This document shows positions 48,106 to 55,913 of a stretch of DNA of 64,000 nucleotides, piece by piece. Below the pieces are notes generated by a model. The model ran no database searches and was not told the origin of the DNA. It saw nothing but the letters and a program-made list of their open reading frames with translations. The number at the start of each line of letters is the position of its first letter. Position 1 is the first letter of the stretch. Position numbers and translations under genes: made by a program. Source of the stretch: Streptomyces flaveolus (GTDB taxonomy: Bacteria; Actinomycetota; Actinomycetes; Streptomycetales; Streptomycetaceae); assembly GCF_000716535.1 (NCBI RefSeq), contig NZ_JNWV01000020.1, positions 1 through 64,000 of the forward strand, in the 5' to 3' direction.

Positions 48106-48773
48106 GCGCCACCGCCCGTCGGGAGGCGGGGACCGAGGGTCGGTCCCGGTTCCAGTACGTCTGCCACGGTGATGTCGACGGCTGTCACCGTGAGCCCCAG
48201 GTCCTGTCCGGCCGAGTGGAGGACCGATCGGCGTACCTGGTGGACCCGGTCGGGCAGCGGGCGGTCGAGGGCGGCGGCCAGGGTCATGGTCACCCGCACG
48301 TCGGTGCCGTTGCCCTCGGGTACGAGCCGGCAGGTCGCGGCCCTGGCACCGGGGACCGTGTCCGCGGCCCGCCTCAGCACCTTCGCCGCGGCGCTCTCGG
48401 CGATCCGCAGGTCCCGGTCGGGGTCGGCCAGGGGCAGCAGCCGCCCGAACCGGACCTCTGCCCTGACGACGTCCATGACCCGGTCGGCGAGTGCGTGCAG
48501 GCCCGGAGGGTCCTCGTCGCGCAGCGTCCGGGCGGCCGCGTTCACCGTGGCCAGTCCCTCAACCGCCTCTCGGCAGTATGGACAGGACACCGGGTGCGGG
48601 TCCGCGGCCGGTGGTGCGTCCCGCGCCTGTTCCCAGACCCGGCTGAGCAGGCGGCCGCAGGGCAGTACCTCATCGCCTGCGATCGGGGGCACGTCGGCGG
48701 CGGCCCAGCCGTTGCGGGGCCCGTCGGCTCCGGGCGGTTCGGGAGGCCGCGTGTGCGGGTCGTCTAGCGCCAT
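48102..48773 (-). CDS. Putative anti-sigma factor: zinc motif plus Asp23-like domain
   Basis: A 223-residue soluble protein encoded directly after an ECF sigma factor. Residues 60-67 read HPVSCPYC, an H-x3-C-x2-C zinc motif as found in ZAS anti-sigma factors, preceded by helical LPCGRLLSRVWEQARD. Residues about 115-215 have an Asp23/Gls24-like pattern (LRIAESAAAKVLRRAADTVP; DVRVTMTLAAALDRPLPDRV; LGLTVTAVDITVADV). The start overlaps the sigma gene end by 10 bp and the stop overlaps the next gene as ATGA, so all three are translationally coupled. Reading: the zinc module may hold the sigma factor while the Asp23 module senses envelope or membrane-anchored partners. The fusion is unusual; the function is inference. 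Confidence 0.7.
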   Translation of the reverse strand: MALDDPHTRPPEPPGADGPRNGWAAADVPPIAGDEVLPCGRLLSRVWEQARDAPPAADPHPVSCPYCREAVEGLATVNAAARTLRDEDPPGLHALADRVMDVVRAEVRFGRLLPLADPDRDLRIAESAAAKVLRRAADTVPGARAATCRLVPEGNGTDVRVTMTLAAALDRPLPDRVHQVRRSVLHSAGQDLGLTVTAVDITVADVLEPGPTLGPRLPTGGGA

Positions 48774-49339
48774 GAGCCCATCGCCTCCTGCAGGGATCGG
48801 CGTGCCCTGAACAGTCTGCCGCGTACCGTCTGCTCGCCGGTACGCGTCACGTGCGCTATCTCCTTGTAGGGCAGGCCGTGCACCTCCCGCATGATCCAGC
48901 AGACCCGCTGTCCGGCGTCCAGCTCGGCGAGTGCGCGGAACAGGGCGGCCGTGGCCGCGTCCTGCTCGGCGGTCCGGGCGGGCTGGCTCCACGCGTCGCT
49001 CGCCGTGGGTTCGGCCACGGTGTCCAGGGGAACGGGCGGCGGCCGGCGGTGGCACATGGTCTGACAGCGGTTGACGGTGATCCGGTACATCCAGGTGCGG
49101 AACTCCGCCCTGTGGCGGTATTCCGGCAGGTGGCGCCAGGCACTGACGAAGGCGTCCTGGACGGCCTCGTCGGCGTCCTGGGGGTTGCCCAGCATGCAGC
49201 GGGCCAGGGTCAGGAGGGAGCGGCTGTGCCGCTGGACGAGAACGGCGAAGGCGTCCTCGTCTCCCTCGGCCGCCCGCACCGCCAGCAGACGGTCGGGCAG
49301 GTCGCACCCCAGTCGTGGGGAAGCAGTGCGTTCGATCAT
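48764..49339 (-). CDS. ECF-type RNA polymerase sigma factor
   Basis: A 191-residue sigma-70 family factor with only regions 2 and 4. Region 2 is about 28-95 (FAVLVQRHSRSLLTLARCML; DADEAVQDAFVSAWRHLPEY; FRTWMYRITVNRC); region 4 is about 130-188 (LAELDAGQRVCWIMREVHGL; PYKEIAHVTRTGEQTVRGRL). The 25-nt leader is preceded by a general-stress-type promoter (GCAT-N15-GGGTAC). It is divergent from the Asp23/AmaP operon and overlaps the putative anti-sigma gene. It probably drives the divergent operon and its own. Confidence 0.9.
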   Translation of the reverse strand: MIERTASPRLGCDLPDRLLAVRAAEGDEDAFAVLVQRHSRSLLTLARCMLGNPQDADEAVQDAFVSAWRHLPEYRHRAEFRTWMYRITVNRCQTMCHRRPPPVPLDTVAEPTASDAWSQPARTAEQDAATAALFRALAELDAGQRVCWIMREVHGLPYKEIAHVTRTGEQTVRGRLFRARRSLQEAMGSWR

Positions 49340-49370
49340 GGCGCCCCCACGCAGGTCTCGGAACGACCGT

Positions 49371-49395
49371 GTACCCCCGAAAAGAGATGTGATGC
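49371..49395 (-). promoter_or_regulatory. SigB-like promoter of the ECF sigma operon
   Basis: On the minus strand GCAT (49395-49392), 15 nt, then GGGTAC (49376-49371), matching the general-stress sigma pattern GNNT-N14-16-GGGTAY known from Streptomyces. The predicted start point gives a leader of about 25 nt before ATG 49339. This would place the ECF regulon under the general-stress sigma cascade. Confidence 0.45.
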
Positions 49396-49494
49396 ACGTC
49401 ACACACCAGGGCACGTGAGGACTCCGCCGCTCGATATGTCCAACTTTCGACGGGCATCATTCCGGTGTCCGGCCGACCGATCGAGGCGACCGCC

Positions 49495-49986
49495 ATGACG
49501 GACAACATCACCAGCGTCGGCGGGGGCAGCCGGCCCGAAACAGGCGTGAGCGCGCTCAAGGGCCGCACCGGGGCCGGGGCTCCGGCCGAGACACGGGGCA
49601 GGACCACCATCGCGGACGGCGTGGTGGCCAAGATCGCGGGCATGGCCGCCCGCGAGGTACCAGGCATCCACAGCCTGGGCGCGGGCATGGCCCGCGCCTT
49701 CGGAGCCATGCGGGAACACGTCCCCGGCGCAGGCGGAGGCGGAGCGGTCACCCGCGGCGTCAAGGTCGAGGTCGGGGAACGGCAGGCCGCGGTGGACCTG
49801 GACGTCGTCGTCGAGTACGGCGTCTCCATCGTCGACGTCGCGGGCGGCGTACGCACCAACGTCATCAGCGCCGTGGAGCGGATGACGGGCCTGGAGGTCG
49901 TCGAGGTGAACATCGCCGTCGACGACGTCCACCTGCCCGACGACGAGGAGGAACAGACCGGACCGGACGAGGGCCGCGTGAGGTGA
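49495..49986 (+). CDS. Asp23/Gls24 family envelope stress protein
   Basis: A 163-residue Asp23/Gls24 protein. After a Gly/Ala-rich N-terminus come RTTIADGVVAKIAGMAAREV (first strand/helix), GVKVEVGERQAAVDLDVVVE and GVRTNVISAVERMTGLEVVE, then VNIAVDDVHLP, the full family core. The C-terminus is an acidic tail. Asp23 proteins form membrane-associated assemblies anchored by AmaP and are induced by envelope or alkaline stress. It is first in a plus-strand operon ending in amaP and a small membrane protein. ATG 49495 was preferred over 49465. Confidence 0.9.
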   Translation: MTDNITSVGGGSRPETGVSALKGRTGAGAPAETRGRTTIADGVVAKIAGMAAREVPGIHSLGAGMARAFGAMREHVPGAGGGGAVTRGVKVEVGERQAAVDLDVVVEYGVSIVDVAGGVRTNVISAVERMTGLEVVEVNIAVDDVHLPDDEEEQTGPDEGRVR

Positions 49987-50070
49987 CCGCTGCCGGGAGC
50001 ACCGCCGTGTCCTCGGGCACGAGCGAATGATCACGGCGGGAGGGACACTCGCGAGACGGGTGAGTGCAAG

Positions 50071-50238
50071 ATGAACACAGCAACGACGGGACTCGCGGCC
50101 GGCATGGCCCTCGGCTTCGCCGGCTACTTCGGCGGCTTCTGGGCCTTTCTGCTGGTGCTGGTCCTGGGCGCGGCGGGGCTGATCGTCGGCCTCGTCGTAC
50201 AGGGCGACCTGGACCTCCGGACACGGAGGCAGCGGTGA
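50071..50238 (+). CDS. Small DUF2273-like membrane protein
   Basis: A 55-residue protein with one or two TM helices: GLAAGMALGFAGYFGGFWAF continues into LLVLVLGAAGLIVGLVVQGD, then a basic tail DLRTRRQR. In size, hydrophobic profile and place between two Asp23 genes it matches the small DUF2273-type proteins of Asp23/AmaP operons. The stop overlaps the next start as GTGA. Too short for most gene callers. Confidence 0.8.
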   Translation: MNTATTGLAAGMALGFAGYFGGFWAFLLVLVLGAAGLIVGLVVQGDLDLRTRRQR

Positions 50239-50642
50239 AGACCCGGCCCGGTTCCCCCGGCGAGGGGTCGGGCCCGCCGGCGCCGGCCGCCGGGCTGCCG
50301 CCCCCGGCCGAGCGGGGCGCCACCGTCATCCCGGACAGGGTGGTCGCCCGTATCGCCGCGCAGGCCGCGCGCGCGGCGCAGGCGCGGCGCGCCGCGGTGC
50401 CGCCCGATCGGGGCGGACCTGCGGCACCCCACGCCTCCGCCGCCGTCCGTACCGGATCGGTGCGCCTGCATCTGACCATGGACCTGCCCTACCCCACCGA
50501 CATCCCGCGTGTCTGCGAGCGGATCCAGCGGGACGTCGCCGAACGGGTCGCCCAGCTGACCGGGCTGCGAGTGGGAGAGGTCCTCCTCACCGTCCGGCGG
50601 CTGGTGACCGCCACCGACTCGAGCCGGGGGCGGGTCCGGTGA
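50235..50642 (+). CDS. Second Asp23/Gls24-like protein
   Basis: A 135-residue Asp23-like protein. A Pro/Gly-rich N-terminus precedes GATVIPDRVVARIAAQAARA (first helix), SVRLHLTMDLPYPTDIPRVC (strand and turn) and VAERVAQLTGLRVGEVLLTV, the end of the core. GTG 50235 overlaps the small membrane-protein stop (GTGA), so translation is coupled. The cluster thus encodes two Asp23 proteins on this strand and two Asp23-like domains on the other. Confidence 0.8.
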   Translation: MKTRPGSPGEGSGPPAPAAGLPPPAERGATVIPDRVVARIAAQAARAAQARRAAVPPDRGGPAAPHASAAVRTGSVRLHLTMDLPYPTDIPRVCERIQRDVAERVAQLTGLRVGEVLLTVRRLVTATDSSRGRVR

Positions 50643-50694
50643 GCGGCCGGGCGGCCCGGGTCACCGGGCACGCCGTGCAGGAAGGGCGATCGTG

Positions 50695-51381
50695 ATGACA
50701 TCCGGTCCACGTCCCCCGGGCCGCGGCTCCGCGTCGTCCGGGCACCGTGCCGCAGTGCCGCTGACGAAGGAGCCCGATCCTCCCGAACGCGACGTGTCCA
50801 CCTCGGACCTCACAGCCGGTGAGCGCGAAGGAGGGCACCGAACCCGTCGCAAGTGGTCGGCGCGCAGCGTCACGGCGGCGCTGGTCGCCGCGGTGATCCT
50901 CGTGGCCGCGGTCGCGACGCTCGTCGACGTCGTCGCCGTACGGGCAGGACGTCCGGCCGCGGCCTGGCGACGGCACCTGGCCTACGAACTGGCGACCCGC
51001 CCGGTGGACGACGTGTGGATGCTGACGGGGGCCGCCGTGGCCGCCGCCGTCGGCGTCTGGCTGATCGTCCTGGCCCTCACCCCCGGTCAGCGACGCTGGC
51101 TGCCCCTGCGCTCACCCGCCGGCTGCCCGCGATTGCGGGCCTTCGTGGACCGCAACAGCGCCGCCGTCCTGCTGCGCGACGCCGCCATGCGGGTCCCCGG
51201 AGTCGGCGCGGCGCACGTCCTGGTGGGCCGCCACCGCATCAAAGCCCGCGCGGACGTCCGCTTCCGAGACCCCCGACAGGTGAAGGACGACCTCACCGCC
51301 GTCCTCGACGAGGAGCGCGACCGGCTCGCCCTCGCCCGTCCTCCCCGCATCGCCGTACGGGCGCGGCGACGCACCCGCTGA
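50695..51381 (+). CDS. DUF6286-like membrane protein
   Basis: A 228-residue protein with a charged N-terminal 55 residues, TM1 (about 60-80, LVAAVILVAAVATLVDVVAV), TM2 (about 105-125, LTGAAVAAAVGVWLIVLAL) and a C-terminal domain of about 90 residues with strand-rich pattern (SAAVLLRDAAMRVPGVGAAH; VRFRDPRQVKDDLTAVLDEE). This architecture, next to amaP, corresponds to the actinobacterial family I know as DUF6286. Its C-terminal domain has the same strand/helix order as Asp23/AmaP domains. ATG 50695 has GGAAGGG 8 nt upstream; GTG 50692 is adjacent. Confidence 0.75.
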   Translation: MTSGPRPPGRGSASSGHRAAVPLTKEPDPPERDVSTSDLTAGEREGGHRTRRKWSARSVTAALVAAVILVAAVATLVDVVAVRAGRPAAAWRRHLAYELATRPVDDVWMLTGAAVAAAVGVWLIVLALTPGQRRWLPLRSPAGCPRLRAFVDRNSAAVLLRDAAMRVPGVGAAHVLVGRHRIKARADVRFRDPRQVKDDLTAVLDEERDRLALARPPRIAVRARRRTR

Positions 51382-51409
51382 CACAAGACCCGCAGCACCG
51401 GAGCCCGCC

Positions 51410-52018
51410 ATGACGCCGCTATCCGCCCTCAACCGCACTCTGCTGGCCCTCGCCGGACTGGTCCTCCTCGGCGGCGGACTGCTCATCCTCTTCGCCGGGC
51501 TCGACCTCTACCGGCGGCACGATCTGGCCCCACCCGCCGGCTGGCCCCTGACCACCCCGGCCGACGTCCTGCTCGGCTCCGCCGACCGGGCACGCTGGAG
51601 CAGCCAGGGCTGGTGGTGGTGGCCCGCGGTCATCGCCGCCCTCGTCCTCACCGCCCTGCTCGCCCTGTGGTGGCTGCTCGCCCAGCTGAGCCGACACCGC
51701 CCCGGCTCACTACCCGTCGGCGGCACACCCCCGCAGGAGGGCGTCGAACTGCGCGACCGCGCACTCAGCGAAGCGATCGCGAACGAAGCCGGTGCCCTGC
51801 CAGGGGTAGGCCATGCGGCCGTACTCATCACCGGCCGACCGGGCCGCCACCACACCCGCATCAAGCTCACCCTCACCCCCGAGGGCACGCCCGGCGCCAC
51901 TCTCGGTGCCCTGTGCGAAGGCCCGATCGGCACCGCGCGTCGGTCCACCGGCCTCATCGACATGCCCGCCGAGGTCCGCCTACAGGTCAGCCGCCACGGA
52001 CCACACCGCGTGGAGTAA
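51410..52018 (+). CDS. amaP: Alkaline shock response membrane anchor protein AmaP
   Basis: A 202-residue membrane anchor for Asp23-type proteins. TM1 is about 8-32 (LLALAGLVLLGGGLLILFAG) and TM2 about 70-95 (WWWWPAVIAALVLTALLALW). The C-terminal domain (about 115-200) has DRALSEAIANEAGALPGVGH and HTRIKLTLTPEGTPGATLG, like the AmaP cytoplasmic domain. It follows the DUF6286-like gene by 28 nt. In Gram-positive relatives AmaP tethers Asp23 to the membrane, which fits the operon. Confidence 0.82.
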   Translation: MTPLSALNRTLLALAGLVLLGGGLLILFAGLDLYRRHDLAPPAGWPLTTPADVLLGSADRARWSSQGWWWWPAVIAALVLTALLALWWLLAQLSRHRPGSLPVGGTPPQEGVELRDRALSEAIANEAGALPGVGHAAVLITGRPGRHHTRIKLTLTPEGTPGATLGALCEGPIGTARRSTGLIDMPAEVRLQVSRHGPHRVE

Positions 52019-52103
52019 GGAGGAGATCGGCCGTTCCCGCCGACGCCCTTGCGGCCCACCGCGGTTCGCGGGCGCGCCGACACCACTCCCCGAAGGAGAG
52101 ATC

Positions 52104-52259
52104 ATGATCATCCTGGGCGTCATACTGCTCGTCGTCGGCTTCCTCACCGGCCTGTCCATCCTGTGGACCATCGGGATCATCCTGCTGGTCGTCGGAGCCA
52201 TCCTGTGGATCCTCGGCGCGATGGGACACGCCGTCGCCGGCCGACGCCACTACTGGTAG
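52104..52259 (+). CDS. Small hydrophobic DUF6131-like protein
   Basis: A 51-residue protein made of two TM helices (MIILGVILLVVGFLTGLSIL and ILLVVGAILWILGAMGHAV) and a basic end GRRHYW. It matches the tiny actinobacterial family DUF6131, of unknown function and often linked with stress genes. GAAGGAGAG lies 5 nt before ATG. It is the last gene of the Asp23/AmaP operon. Confidence 0.8.
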   Translation: MIILGVILLVVGFLTGLSILWTIGIILLVVGAILWILGAMGHAVAGRRHYW

Positions 52260-52613
52260 TCGGAATCGTCGCCCTGCAGGGCAGTGATCCAGGCTGCGGG
52301 CAGGCCGGCAGACGTCGCGGACCCCACCAAGACGTTCCGCGGCGGCGGACGACGGCGGCGGCGGAGAGGTCGAGCCGGCAGAGGCCGCCGCCGGTGCCGG
52401 CCAGCCGCCGAGGCTCGACCGGGGCGCGCCCGGTGGCCGTTGTGCCGGTCCTCGCCGCACGAGCGCACGGCCGACTCGTTGGGGAGTCGGTGGATCGGCC
52501 CCCACCATCCGGGCGGAAGTTCCCCACCGCGTCGGCCCGTGAGTCTCCGCCGGAAGTTCGTATGCACAGCACCTTCGTGAGGATCCGCCCGAACGTCCCC
52601 CGGGGCCACGGCG
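52260..52613. other. 354-bp intergenic region before the second phosphatase
   Basis: No credible gene. A perfect palindrome gccctgcagggc (52271-52282) lies just after the small membrane gene; it lacks a loop, so its role as terminator is doubtful. The repeated ggcggaagttc/gccggaagttc at about 52513 and 52549 may be part of the phosphatase promoter. Confidence 0.4.
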
Positions 52614-53855
52614 ATGGCGGGCGGTGAGCGGCAAGGACCCGCGGAAGGCTCCACCCGGTCGGAGTGCTTCGGGGAGGAGTTTCTGGGAGTCCTGCTGGAC
52701 CAGGGGCACGAGTTGCCGCCGCACCAGCTCGGTCCGCTCGTCGCACGGCAGATCGGCAGGCTCGACGGCCGCGAGACCTCTATCTTCCTGCAGGACTACG
52801 GCCAGGTGTGGCTCGTCCCCCTGCCGGGCGACGGGCTGGCGGCCGGGGAACCGCAGCCGATCGACGGCTCCGACGCCGGACGCGCCTTCCGGGAGGCGCG
52901 TCCCGTCGAGGTTTCGCAGGCCGGCGGTGTGCGGGTCTACCTTCCCCTGCTGGACGGTGGAGACCAGGTGGGCGTGATGGCCGTCACCCTGGACCACCTC
53001 CACGACGACGAGCGACGGCTGCTGCGCAGGCTCGCCTCGCTCGTGGCCGACATGCTGGTGACCAAGCACGGTTACACCGATCTGTTCTTCCGGCTGCGCC
53101 GCAGGGAACCGATGAGTGTGGCGGCGGAGATCCAGTGGTCGCTGCTGCCACCGCTGGCGATGTCCACGCCCCGGGTCTAGCTGGCCGGCATGCTGGAACC
53201 CGCCTACGACGTGGCCGGCGACAGCTTCGACTACGCCCCCAACGACGGTGTCCTGCATGTGGCCATGGTCGACGCGATGGGCCACGGACTGGACGCCGCC
53301 ACGATGGCCACGGTGGTCATCGGAGCCTACCGGCATGCCCGGCGCATCAGCGTCGGCCTGTCGGAGATCTATACGTTCACGGACCGGGCCGTCGCCGAGC
53401 AGTTCGGCCCCGACCACTTCGCGACCGCTCAGATGATGCGGCTCAACACGGCCACGGGCAGGCTCCAGTGGGTCAACGCCGGACATCCCGCTCCTGTGCT
53501 GATCCGTGGACACCGTGTCGTACGACGGCTGCAGGGCCCGACGACGCTGCCCGTCGGCTTCGGCGGTCACGAGCCCCGGATCAGCGAAGTGGCCCTCATC
53601 CCCGGCGACCGGATCCTGTGCTTCACCGACGGACTGACAGAGGAGCGCGATGTCGGCGGTGAGGAATTCGGTGAGGAGCAGCTCATCGGGTGGGTGAACC
53701 GCCTTGAGCCCACGGCCCAACAGGTCCGGACGGTGGCGCGCTCCCTCTCCCACGCGCTGCAACGGGCGCGGGGCGGGATCATCACGGACGATGCGACGCT
53801 CCTGCTGATCGAATGGCGCGGGAGCGCCCCCGACGACCTCGCCCTCCTGGAGTGA
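52614..53855 (+). pseudogene. SpoIIE/PP2C phosphatase interrupted by an in-frame TAG
   Basis: One continuous frame of 414 codons would encode a sensor-plus-SpoIIE phosphatase. Residues 1-150 resemble the GAF-like N-terminus (GRETSIFLQDYGQVWLVPLP), then MSVAAEIQWSLLPPL begins the PP2C domain. The frame is cut by TAG at 53178-53180, after STPRV, and continues without shift as LAGMLEPAYDVAGDSFDYAP, MVDAMGHGLDAATMATVVIG, VNAGHPAPVLIRG, CFTDGLTEERDV and TDDATLLLIEW. All catalytic acids after the stop are intact. One base change (for example TCG or AAG to TAG) explains it. Possible meanings: recent pseudogene, re-initiation at ATG 53190, read-through, or a sequencing error. Confidence 0.85.
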
Positions 53856-53968
53856 GCCGGCAGCGCACCACCATGGACATGGCCGACGGCACACTACGTT
53901 CCTCTCCCGCCGCTCTTTGTGAAAGTCGCACCGGCGGGGGCGGCTCCGCGATCCTCCTTGGAGCGGGT

Positions 53969-54130
53969 TCACTTCCCCGTGCGGTGCCATGGCGAGAACC
54001 GCCACCGCCGGGTACGGCCGGAGGTCAGGGCCTCCATGCGATCATCGTGGCTCGCGGTGAACAGCTGAATCACGATCACACCGAAGACGATCATTGCGAG
54101 CAGCACGCTCACCGTCACGAAGGTGCCCAT
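53969..54130 (-). CDS. Small one-TM protein following DUF5994-1
   Basis: A 53-residue protein with one TM helix (FVTVSVLLAMIVFGVIVIQL) and a short cytoplasmic tail rich in Arg/Trp (ALTSGRTRRWRFSPWHRTGK). ATG 54130 has AGGAG 10 nt upstream; ATG 54139 is alternative. It begins 13 nt beyond the stop of the DUF5994 gene, so the pair is one transcription unit. The layout (TM, then H-x-x-R-hydrophobic, then Arg-rich tail) resembles the N-terminus of the protein at 58974-59498, which follows another DUF5994 gene. Function unknown. Confidence 0.7.
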   Translation of the reverse strand: MGTFVTVSVLLAMIVFGVIVIQLFTASHDDRMEALTSGRTRRWRFSPWHRTGK

Positions 54131-54143
54131 ATCTCCCATGCTC

Positions 54144-54743
54144 CTACTGCCGTGGTGGGGGCCCGTGACCGGTGACCGGTCCGTCAGGAGTGCGTGAGGC
54201 GGGGTGGGGGGCGTCGTGTCCGCCTTCGGAGTCCCAGACCGCCTCCCCGAGTGAGTCCGAGTCGGCCGCTGCCTCTGCCGCGGCCCGGAAACGTTCGGCC
54301 TCATGGATCAGGCCGGTCGCCGTGAGGCTCCGCGACGGGTCGGTGGCCGTGGCCATGAGCCGGGCTGCGGTGGCCGGGGCTGTCTCCGGTGGGATCACCA
54401 GCAGGTCCCAGCGGCCGAAGGTGTGGGACAGCAGCAACAGCTTGTGCGGGTCCTGCCCGGCGTTGGACCAGCCGACGCGCACCATGTGGCCGTGCGCGGG
54501 CACTTCACCCGGGATGACCGGCCACAACGTGCGGCTCACCGCTATCCGGGTGATCCGCCCCCACAGCGGGTCGAGACATTCGACGAGCGCCGGGAGCTCC
54601 TCCGTCAGGTTGCGCGAACGGGGCCACCAGGCACCGTCGATCAGGGCCGGAGGGGCGCCGGCCCGCGCCAGCGTGAGTCGGAGCGGTGACGAAGAAGGGG
54701 CCCGGTCTCCGACTGCGGGTGTGAACGGAATGGTCGCGGTCAT
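54144..54743 (-). CDS. DUF5994 family protein (copy 1)
   Basis: A 199-residue soluble protein of the actinobacterial DUF5994 family. Signature stretches are SSPLRLTLARAGAPPALIDG, AWWPRSRNLTEELPALVE, LWGRITRIAVSRTLWPVIPG, HMVRVGWSNAGQDPHKLLLL and GRWDLLVIPPETAPATAARL. No catalytic motif, TM or signal peptide is visible. The ATG overlaps the stop of a 35-codon upstream frame as ATGA and is preceded by the ~100-nt leader shared with copies 2 and 4 and the relic. A one-TM protein follows. Divergent from copy 2. Confidence 0.88.
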   Translation of the reverse strand: MTATIPFTPAVGDRAPSSSPLRLTLARAGAPPALIDGAWWPRSRNLTEELPALVECLDPLWGRITRIAVSRTLWPVIPGEVPAHGHMVRVGWSNAGQDPHKLLLLSHTFGRWDLLVIPPETAPATAARLMATATDPSRSLTATGLIHEAERFRAAAEAAADSDSLGEAVWDSEGGHDAPHPASRTPDGPVTGHGPPPRQ

Positions 54744-54847
54744 GACGCGGACCCAACCCCGGGCCGGTCACGGCCGGCCCGGTTGCCATGAATCGCCGAG
54801 AACGACCCGGCGTGGAAGCCGGTGTACGAGATGCTCTCGGTACTCAC
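54740..54847 (-). CDS. Possible 35-residue small protein in the DUF5994-1 leader
   Basis: A GTG at 54847 with GGAG 7 nt upstream opens a 35-codon frame. It begins STESISYTGFHAGSFSAIHG and ends GVGSAS, and its TGA overlaps the DUF5994-1 ATG as ATGA. In copy 2 the corresponding frame (GTG 55098, STEGISHTGFHAGSFSARDE) runs without stop into DUF5994-2. Thus the leader may be translated, either as a coupled small protein or as an N-terminal extension. Equally, conservation may reflect an RNA structure. Confidence 0.4.
   Translation of the reverse strand: MSTESISYTGFHAGSFSAIHGNRAGRDRPGVGSAS
54744..54847 (-). promoter_or_regulatory. Conserved DUF5994 leader element (copy 1)
   Basis: The core runs from ACCGAG (near 54841) to CTCGGCGA (near 54794). 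It holds an outer inverted repeat CCGAGA/TCTCGG and an inner hairpin CCGGC-TTCCAC-GCCGG. The distal part includes gccgg..ccggc pairs and ends GGGTCCGCGTC before ATG. Forty-six of 49 core positions equal copy 2. Confidence 0.7.
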
Positions 54848-55097
54848 CAGGTTACTCCTCGCCCGCGCCCGGCGGACCGATGCGGAGCGAGGGGTTGAAC
54901 GGAACACGAGGAAAACCTCCCGCGCAATACAGCCAAGGAGTGCCGGCCAGGGCATGCGAGCCGTCGGGCGTGAGACCGGTCCGGTAGCCGGCGTACGGCG
55001 TGCCCCGGCGCCCTCAGCCCACTTCCCGCCGGTATCGACAGCCGCTTCACCGAATGCGGCGGCGTCTCCACAACCGCCCCGGCGTGTGCGGAGTACC

Positions 55098-55205
55098 GTG
55101 GACAGCACCGAGGGCATTTCGCACACCGGCTTCCACGCCGGGTCGTTCTCGGCGAGAGACGAAACCCGGGGCGCCGCCAAGGCGGCCCGGAGACGGGTCC
55201 GCATC
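55098..55205 (+). promoter_or_regulatory. Conserved DUF5994 leader element (copy 2)
   Basis: The same core as copy 1 in opposite orientation, from ACCGAG (55107) to CTCGGCGA (ending 55155), about 50 nt before ATG 55206, with the distal GGGTCCGCATC next to the start. The 15-mer gtgcggagtaccgtg (55086-55100) at its front recurs before DUF5994-3 (58759-58773). Confidence 0.7.
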
Positions 55206-55790
55206 ATGTCGGCGACCTTGCACCAACTCCTGCCACACCACGAGCCCGTCGCAGCCCCGGCCGTGCGTCTCGCGCTGAAGACCGACGGCCCGTCGCGCGG
55301 CCTCCTGGACGGTGCCTGGTGGCCCCGCTCCCGAGACCTGCTGAGCGAGCTGCCCGCACTGACCGATGTGCTGGACCCTCTGTGGGGCCGCATCACCCGC
55401 ATCGCCGTCAACCCGAAGTACTGGCCGGTCATCCCGCACGAGATCCCCGTGGGCGGTCATGTCGTCAAGGTCGGATGGTTCACCCCGGAGATCGACCCGC
55501 ACAAGCTGCTGCTGCTCTCCTACGGCACCGGCCGCTGGGACCTGCTGGTCATCCCGCCCGAGACCGAGACGGAGTCGGCGGCCCGCCTGATGGCGACCGC
55601 GTCCGACTACGACGGCCCACCGCTGACCGCAAGCGCTCTCATCGCCGCGGACGAGACCCGGCACGCCGTCTCCGCCGCCGACCGGCCACTCGAACCGGAC
55701 GAGGCAGGGAAGCACGAGGAGGACGGCCCCGCCTCAGCGGCCGTTCCGGCACGGACGGATCGCGCCAGTCGCCTGGTCATCGGCATGTGA
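55206..55790 (+). CDS. DUF5994 family protein (copy 2)
   Basis: A 194-residue DUF5994 protein with VRLALKTDGPSRGLLDGAWW, PLWGRITRIAVNPKYWPVIP, HVVKVGWFTPEIDPHKLLLL and GRWDLLVIPPETETESAARL; closest of the four to copy 1. The frame is open upstream to GTG 55098 (GGAG upstream), so a 230-residue form that includes the leader-encoded segment is possible. The acidic C-terminal tail (about 155-190) is specific to this copy. The SPFH gene follows 123 nt downstream, then the GNAT-AAA+ gene, on the same strand. Function unknown. Confidence 0.87.
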   Translation: MSATLHQLLPHHEPVAAPAVRLALKTDGPSRGLLDGAWWPRSRDLLSELPALTDVLDPLWGRITRIAVNPKYWPVIPHEIPVGGHVVKVGWFTPEIDPHKLLLLSYGTGRWDLLVIPPETETESAARLMATASDYDGPPLTASALIAADETRHAVSAADRPLEPDEAGKHEEDGPASAAVPARTDRASRLVIGM

Positions 55791-55913
55791 GACGGCCGCC
55801 ACGACCGGTGCCTTCCCGGGTTTCGGCCCTGCCTCGCGAACCGGCGCAGGCATATGCAGGGGTCTCGACCGGCGGATCCCCGCCCCCGTGGTCCTCGTCC
55901 CGAGGAGCAGCAC

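Noticed and set aside
52271..52282. gccctgcagggc palindrome as terminator or operator
   Set aside because: A 12-bp palindrome without loop or context; may be chance in GC-rich DNA.
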